A DNA stretch of 64,000 bases from Isoetes taiwanensis. Lineage: Eukaryota; Streptophyta; Lycopodiopsida; Isoetales; Isoetaceae. A program made the translations under genes and the position numbers. Positions 58,280 to 64,000 of the stretch are shown piece by piece. The notes below the pieces were generated by a model. That model saw nothing but the letters and a program-made list of their open reading frames with translations. It was not told the DNA's origin and did not search any database. Positions within the stretch are counted from its first letter, which is position 1. Every line of letters starts with the position of its first letter. The stretch lies in the NCBI GenBank assembly GCA_021234155.1, contig JAJEKV010000038.1, forward strand, positions 9,512,092-9,576,091. Reading direction: 5' to 3'.

Positions 58280-58660
58280 GAATGACGTCAGACTTTATTA
58301 ATAACACTCCATCATAATACACAATACAATGCAAAGATAGAGCTCGACACTTTCTGTTTCAAGACTTGACGATGATGCAGAAAGCTTAGCATGTGCTGAG
58401 GGTCTAATTGTAAGAGCAAACGTATAAAATGGGTTTCTTTTCCAACATACAAAGGTTTTGGTGCAGTCTAGAGTAGATTCAGAAGGGTATATAAGTTACA
58501 GAAGGGTGATTGGGCACTGCTGGAACTAACAGTCCAGAATACTACCATTATCCATATGCATCGTCGTGCCGGCCCTTCTTCTTCTACTCCTCTTCTTTCT
58601 TCATGGTCTTCTAGCTCTTCTGATGAAGAAGATTTGTGTGATGAAGATGATTTTTCCAAA
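58254..58660 (-). mobile_element. retroinserted sequence with AATAAA signal and poly(A) tail
   Basis: On the minus strand the sequence ends with 26 A (plus-strand T at 58,254-58,279), preceded 14 nt upstream by AATAAA (58,294-58,299). That is the form of a reverse-transcribed, polyadenylated RNA. It interrupts the maturase fragment. The 5' limit is not known: 58,660 is a guess at the end of a minus-strand frame (58,468-58,659). No target duplication of the left flank (TTAGGGAAAC) was found by eye. It could be a SINE, a truncated LINE tail or a processed pseudogene. Confidence 0.6.
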
Positions 58661-59639
58661 GAACCAAAAAATGCGAACCAAAAGCCAACAAATTCTAGCC
58701 CTTCTTCCTGGAAAAAGCCAGCAAATTCTAACCCTTCTTCCTCAAATTATGGTCCTTCTTCCTCATCTTCTGATGAATAAAAGATTTGTAAAAAGTCAAA
58801 GTGTTGAAAAATGCAATGACAAAGTTCCAAAGCAGAGTTTGACGTCACCCAAACGAGAAAATGACATATTTAACAAAATTTGGACTTATTCAAATCTAAT
58901 AGATATACTTCAAGGATGCCATGTGAGATTATAAGTATTTTCAACTCTTACTGATTTCAAAAATTCATTCAATTTACCTTTAGATCAAAAGTATGATGGC
59001 TACTAAAGTATAAGATTGATTTCTAAACTAATTTTCATTTTACTCTATTTTAAATTAAATTTTATTCTAAGATAAACTCTGTATGATTAAAATGTTATTT
59101 ATTATAAATATTCATAGAAGAATCTTTTAGATTGAAATTAATTAACTAATTACGCTTATGTTTTAAAAAATTAAATAGCTTATTATTGATTATATTTTAT
59201 TACATCAATAATAAATAATTCAATAGTTATTATTAAAACATTAACTTTATCGTTTAATTAATTTCAACCTAAAACTTTTCCTAAAGTATTCTTAAAAGTG
59301 TAAAGATTTATCAATTACGCAATTCTCACATGAATTTTAAGTCAATCAGTTATTAAATAAATCACAAAAAATTATTCTTTGACAACCATTATAATTTTAA
59401 TTTAAAGATAAATTTATATAATAAAAACTCATAAAAAGTATAACAATCAAGAAGAATTAAACAATACATAAGTTCTTATAATGGCATTTTTGAAGCACCA
59501 TCTATTAAATCTGAATAAGTCCAATTTTTGTTGAATATGTCATGAAACCAGATCTTCATTCAAGTGGAAGGTGTAAGAGAATCCTAAAATGCTGAAAAAT
59601 CCATTCATCTATGTGGAGATGACTAAATCCAGGCTTGGA
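58661..59639. other. low-complexity then very AT-rich DNA
   Basis: 58,556-58,780 on the plus strand is a Ser/Asp/Glu/Pro-rich frame with repeated SSS and NSSPSS units. It is low complexity of unknown value. 58,940-59,480 is strongly AT-rich and has no frame worth noting. Confidence 0.4.
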
Positions 59640-59795
59640 TAAATGTGCAAGTAATTTCAAGAAATAAACTAGTCTTCTGTTAGGCATGTCACCTCTAAAA
59701 TAAATCATTATATTCTATAAATGTGTAAGTAATTTCAGCAAATAAACTAGTTTTTTATTAGGCATGTCATCTCTAAAATAAAGTCGTTATGTTGT
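59640..59795. repeat. two tandem copies of a 78-bp repeat
   Basis: TAAATGTG starts copies at 59,640 and 59,718. Both contain AAGTAATTTCA, AATAAACTAGT, TAGGCATGTCA and CTCTAAAATAAA. Confidence 0.9.
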
Positions 59796-60131
59796 AACAA
59801 CTCATTCAGAAATCATTTATTTATGAGCACCTAGGAGATCTGAAAAGGGGTGAGCATCTGACCTTGAAATGCCTAAATGACTGCACCCATAAGTTGGTTG
59901 GAACTGCATAGGAGCCTTTTCTAAAGGATGGCCAGATTTAGATTTTATAACAAAACACCACCTCAAACAAGGAAACGTGTTGCTATTGGAGTTATTAGAT
60001 CCCAGGACCTTCAGGGTTCATCTCTTCAGGATATGAAGCAAAGTTAACTAACTATGTATTCTAATGGCAGGATCAGAATGGTTTCGAGTAACATTTTAGC
60101 GTAGGTTCCTTTGTATTTTGACTCACATGAA

Positions 60132-60227
60132 GTTTTGGACATGGCTTTGCTGTGTTGTAGTGGTTTTCTGAAGTTGAAGTTTTTTGGACATGGCCTTGCT
60201 ATGCTATAGTGGTTTTCTAAAGGTGAT
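60132..60227. repeat. two tandem copies of a ~47-bp repeat
   Basis: GGACATGGC, TTGCTGTGTTGTAG/TTGCTATGCTATAG and TGGTTTTCT are repeated at 60,137 and 60,186. Confidence 0.85.
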
Positions 60228-61030
60228 CTGCATCCTATTTTTTGTAATGGCCTTTATATATACTTAACCATATCTGGTAATTCCCTGTCTGCAACACAAA
60301 TCCATCTTCGTTTTTTGAGATGTGTTCAATTTATGTGTAAGTGTAAGATTTCCTGCATGCGAGAGCCCTGCACAGTTCAATGTCAAAACTGCCCACAAAA
60401 GAGGTCACAAATAAATCCATATTTTTCAAATTGTAGCTCACCTTTAACAGAAAACATGTCGTGTTCTAGTCCACCATTCTAACAGAATAGGCTAAATCTT
60501 TTACATAAATCACCTAATAATCACCCAATAAGAAATAGGAAAAAACATGTGGATTATTCACAAATTGCAGCAGATCATCACTAAAAGTAATTCATGAATC
60601 CATTTGCTTTGCCATGATATATTCCTTCAGATTACCATCTTCATTGCAAGAACATATCATTCTCTATCATTAATTTTGCAATTGCTCTATGATATTAACC
60701 ATTTAGAGTTAAAATTTCAATGATGTGCCATGATTTTAAGATTGTTTGCTCTTCAAAAAAGAAATAAACAAGGAAACAATTCTTTTGTCAATGACTCCCT
60801 AGAGACTTAATACTTCCCCAGTGGCATTTGAAATTGATATATTTTAATCACAACTATTTTGCTTGGCTACATTTACAACCCATATAGATTCATCAAGCAC
60901 TTATTGTTAAGGAACTGCCACTGTGCCTTTTTTGTAATTCATCATTGTTTGAAAGGTGTTTGCAAGTTTCTTGATTGTCATGAAATTTGAGTGTCAAGCA
61001 CTTCAAGCACTTACAGTTCATATTGTTACA
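60228..61030. other. no gene seen; possible intron
   Basis: AT-rich. The end, TTGTTACAG at 61,023-61,031, is a good 3' splice site directly before the coding frame that follows. An intron of the next gene is therefore likely, though no upstream exon was found. Confidence 0.4.
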
Positions 61031-61031
61031 G

Positions 61032-61497
61032 GTATTTCTGGGAGATTGAGTCTTCAAAGATAGATAGATCAGACAGATTTGAATCCCATACTTTAAAGGG
61101 AACACCAAAGCTACATTGCATAAGACCATGTGACAAGGAGAATTCTTTGAAGGTAGCTCATAGAACTTTGTCATGCTTTTGCAACTACTGCATTCAATTT
61201 AAGTGGGATAAATGCATCAGTATGAGTCGAATAGGTGATTGGGAAAAGATTGAGCTGAAGTTGAAAGAGCCTAAGAGTATAGGTGATGGCACTGATCTGC
61301 AAGATGAAGCCGAGTATGATGGTGAGGAAGAAGAAGAGGAGGATGAAGATGGTCTAATGAGTTCCATGAAGTGTTCTTTTGATAGTGTTGATGCAGAAAG
61401 GAGTGTTGGTTATCTGCCTCAAACTTTCAAGATTGCTCAAATGTTCTTTGGCTGTAGTGATCTCAGTCTCTTTTTCAATCAATTTAGCCTCCAATGA
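61032..61497 (+). CDS. C-terminal exon of an SDGC/HGKG-family transposase-like gene
   Basis: The frame is open for 155 codons after the acceptor at 61,031. It reads YFWEIESSKIDRSDRFESHT, LKGTPKLHCIRPCDKENSLK, VAHRTLSCFCNYCIQFKWDK and GDWEKIEL. The segment at 30,113-30,430 on the other strand reads LPGTQQIH, RPLSCFCDACINFNWLNC and GEWSLKSL, so the two are homologous. This copy keeps all Cys residues and has no stop. It then runs into an acidic tract (DGEEEEEEDEDG) and a tail. The upstream catalytic exons were not found within the window, so it is either a solo exon or a gene with a very long intron. Confidence 0.55.
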
Positions 61498-61950
61498 AAT
61501 TTTCTTCACAAGAAGATCTGGATCTTCTGGTTTGCAAATAGACTCCAAAGACTCATATGCACTCCTCAAACATCATCGCTTCCTTTTCCAACTCCCTTAT
61601 TTTGTCTCCACTTCCATTGTGCTAACTTCAAAGCCTTCTTCTCGCAATCCTGGACTTAAGCTCTTCAATAGCAATTCTTTTATCGAGACAATGTCTTATA
61701 GATCTTGTCATTACTCTTCTCATCGACCAAGTTAACAACAAGAGTTTGCATTTCCTTTCCCATCTCGCCCCTTTTATTTTCAAGCATACCAATTCTTTCT
61801 GTCACTAATTGCAGGTTATGCTTCAAATCATTCTGATCTAGGATAGACTTACTAATTTCTTTTGCAGAAATACCAGGCTTCAAATCCACTTCAACTTTTA
61901 CTTTTTCAACCTTCTTTTTCGGTCTGCATTTCTGATAAATTACAACACAT
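61354..61950 (-). pseudogene. coiled-coil protein fragment, opposite strand
   Basis: Two minus-strand frames (61,680-61,889 and 61,354-61,569) encode heptad-like Glu/Lys/Leu stretches: GMLENKRGEMGKEMQTL, then ISLEAKLIEKETEITTAKEH and LSNLESL. The last part resembles the coiled coil of the Ulp1 gene at 24.8-25.1 kb (SKLEIGLREATKDIERHEIS, IEQAKENLIAL). This suggests a fragment of the same transposon class. It overlaps the plus-strand exon tail by about 140 bases. Confidence 0.4.
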
Positions 61951-62289
61951 TAAGCCATATGCAGCCCAATTGATCTTATGCCCTTCGGGATCATCCAACC
62001 CTTCAGGGCAATTTTCCCATGCAAAAGCATAAGCAAGCTGTTTTCTTACTTCATTGTTACAGGGGCTTTCTGGGTAGAAAATGTCTACTATACCTGTTGA
62101 ATCTGGCTATGATGGAGCTATGGTGCACCAAAGCCGAACTGGACTTTGCTGGTGCTATTGTCTGCTTTTGCATCAAGCCAAAATGCCAACATTGTCATGA
62201 ATCACAGAGGCCATTATCTTCTTGCGTCTTTTTGAATTTTTTCCTTGATTCTTGTTGATACACAACAATCTACTTTTGATTCCGAAAAT

Positions 62290-62311
62290 TAGATAGATAG
62301 ATAGATAGATA
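62290..62311 (+). repeat. (GATA)n microsatellite
   Basis: Five copies of ATAG. Confidence 0.95.
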
Positions 62312-62506
62312 TTATTTTAAAGTCCACGGGGATCGTACAATAGGTCATAGGACGGGTCTATATATTCTTTTAAAGGTTTTAATTGTCCATGGCACTGCCT
62401 GTAAGGGGGTTTAGATCCCCGCACAGAAAATCTGGAATGGTGCAGATGAGCAAGGCAGAGAAAAAAAGGGTGGGAATTTTGAGCGCCGCTAGAGCGGCAC
62501 CACTTA

Positions 62507-62713
62507 GGCTACGTTCCCATGCGCCTCTGACCGGACTCAAGATTCAAAGGCAAGTAACCGGAGAGTTCAGAAATCCCCCTCCATTTCTGAAAAATCGAAG
62601 CCAGCCTTGGAAGTTGACCTCAAATTTTGAAGTTAAATCCGAACATGGGAACTGGCTCGACTTCACCTTGACAAGAAATTTCGAAGTCCGGTTGTTTCCA
62701 TGGGAACGTAGCC
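62507..62713. mobile_element. 207-bp MITE, Tourist/PIF-Harbinger type
   Basis: The ends are GGCTACGTTCCCATG (62,507-62,521) and its perfect complement CATGGGAACGTAGCC (62,699-62,713), flanked by TTA on both sides (62,504-62,506 and 62,714-62,716). A 3-bp TTA target duplication with terminal inverted repeats starting GG is the signature of PIF/Harbinger MITEs. The interior has no transposase. The open frame across it (62,383-62,742) is incidental. Confidence 0.85.
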
Positions 62714-62716
62714 TTA

Positions 62717-64000
62717 GACTAATGGTACCCAAGGTTACCTAAAATAAACAAATATCATAAACATCAGGAATTTTGCCCTGACTCTTATTTGGTTCTTATA
62801 AGTGCGTAGACACGCATGCACAATCCGTCCAATACATACAATACGTACAATGCTCACAATGAACATAGGGTGAATAACGGGAAGGCGTTAAAACCCTAAT
62901 AACTTAGGGCCAATTTTCTTATCTCTATGTGCGCCGTCCAAGTCCGGCAATGTTTTCCGGTATCTCCGATTATCCATGTGTTCTAGATGTTAGCTTATTT
63001 TGGTCTTGATTCTACAGGTCTGTAAACTCCTGGCCGATTTTGTGGTTTTGTTTTCCTCCTTGATTTTCGATGCATGTTATTTTTCCAGGGATCTTTTCCA
63101 GTGGTGATTGGCAGTGGAGCGGCGGAATAACAGTCTTCCGCATTCTTTGTCATGGTTTTGGTTCTGCTTTGTCAACATAGCTAAGCGGTTTTGACATTGA
63201 ACAGGAAACCGGGAATGCTGAATTAGCACATGCCATGTCCAGCCTCAGTAGGACTTCTTGCATTTCCAAAACCTTCAGAGGGCTTCCAAACTCCAGGGAA
63301 TAACGCGCTATCTGGCACCAGGTATGCAAGCTTTATTTTTAGATTTTCATATGTCTCTAACATAAAAATCCCTATTCTAATGATACAAGACGGTTGAGAG
63401 ACATCTCACATATGATCTCTGCAATGCAAGACAGGCCCAACACTGGCAACACCAGACTTTCTGGTTCGTGCAATTTTGCCAAACTCTAGATATTAAAAAG
63501 CTTCATCCTTTTTGCTATGTTACATTCCTTACCTTCCTTTCTTCTGGCTGTACAGTGGTAAGGCTGCTCGATTTGGAGATTTTTATTGCAAGGGCATGCT
63601 TCTGTGAGTCCATGGATTTCCTTGTACAATGATGTGGACGTAATCTTTTTATGTAATCTCTTCTTTTCTTTTATTCCTTGATGCATGCATCTTGAATTTG
63701 TGCTTTATAGTCTACAATAGAGTGATGCAGCCTCATGCTCTGCTCAATTCGTCTTTGCTGCATATGCTGTTGGATTATAGTTTGCCTGAACTTCTAGTAT
63801 GCAATTCCCAGAATTAAATAATAAAATCCTTGTGCTGTTGGATCACTAAAGTGGTAGGTTGTGGAGCAGCACTTCTCATATTAAATAAGAAGATCATTTG
63901 GCATCATCAGCATACTGAAGTGGAAGTACAAAGGTAAAACAAAACTATTTACTTTCGTTCTTGCATGATTGGCCAGCAAAATAAGAAGTGCACAGAATTA
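62717..64000. other. no gene seen
   Basis: AT-rich, with scattered CAG/GT splice-like words but no exon I can support. A plus-strand stretch at about 63,180-63,320 is less AT-rich and could be a small exon (donor GGTATGCAAG at 63,321), but no frame or motif confirms it. Confidence 0.3.

Noticed and set aside
62383-62742. A 119-codon ORF
   Set aside because: Most of it lies inside the MITE and its inverted repeats; no protein similarity recognised.

Overview
The window looks like nuclear DNA of a land plant. It is dominated by decayed eukaryotic transposable elements, contains GT-AG introns, and carries fragments of plastid and mitochondrial origin. The transposon families are plant-type: a CACTA/En-Spm TNP2 transposase, a plant L1-type LINE with a DUF4283-like ORF1, Ulp1 protease genes and a Tourist-like MITE. 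There are no bacterial operons, no CRISPR array, and no clearly intact host gene. A fern, lycophyte or other non-flowering plant is my guess, from the style of the organelle-derived fragments; the sequence does not prove it.

Layout. 1-5.9 kb: AT-rich DNA with unrecognised, broken coding-like stretches and a nearly C-free polypurine tract (4.38-4.56 kb). 6.05-10.87 kb: a GC-rich tandem array with a unit of about 1.1 kb (four full units plus partial ends). 11.1-17.03 kb: a minus-strand CACTA element. Its decayed TNP2-like transposase lies at 11.1-14.6 kb, a SET-domain-like remnant at 14.8-15.05 kb, a three-copy 110-bp repeat at 16.2 kb, palindromic subterminal repeats at 16.65-17.0 kb, and a canonical terminus ends at 17,027. 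18.46-20 kb (minus) and 24.1-27.9 kb (plus): two diverged copies of a Ulp1 (C48) protease gene, placed head to head, sharing an intron position. Between and beyond them lie several clusters of the palindromic word ATGTACAT. 29.7-33.2 kb (minus), 46.0-49.2 kb (plus) and 61.0-61.5 kb (plus): three loci of one poorly described transposase-like family. Its motif order is Cys-rich N-terminus, FSKCD..C, DNAS, DDIDALFG, SDGC..QFK, GSGHGKG.HDG, Cys-rich C-terminus.

33.96-40.49 kb: a nearly full-length minus-strand L1-type LINE with ORF1 and ORF2 overlapping by 17 nt, broken by single-base frameshifts and two premature stops. 40.9-41.5 kb: a composite organelle-derived patch, with a tRNA-like piece, a mitochondrial-type large-subunit rRNA 5' end and plastid rps12 fused at a 6-bp microhomology. 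41.92-46.40 kb: a 1,606-bp tandem amplification (two full copies and one partial). Each full unit joins the 5' region of the 46-49 kb transposase-like gene to a copy of the LINE 5' fragment; the junctions show microhomology and templated filler.

49.2-64 kb: mostly non-coding DNA with small duplications and microsatellites, a second LINE fragment (52.2-52.8 kb), and a group II intron maturase fragment (57.8-58.25 kb). That fragment is cut by a 26-nt poly(T), the 3' tail of a minus-strand retroinsertion. A 207-bp MITE with TTA target duplications sits at 62.5 kb.

The genes do not form a pathway. The window records nested transposition, organelle DNA capture and template-switch amplification. 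The most promising under-described items are the three-locus SDGC/HGKG transposase-like family with its associated 30-bp GC-core palindromes, and the LINE-transposase chimeric amplicon.
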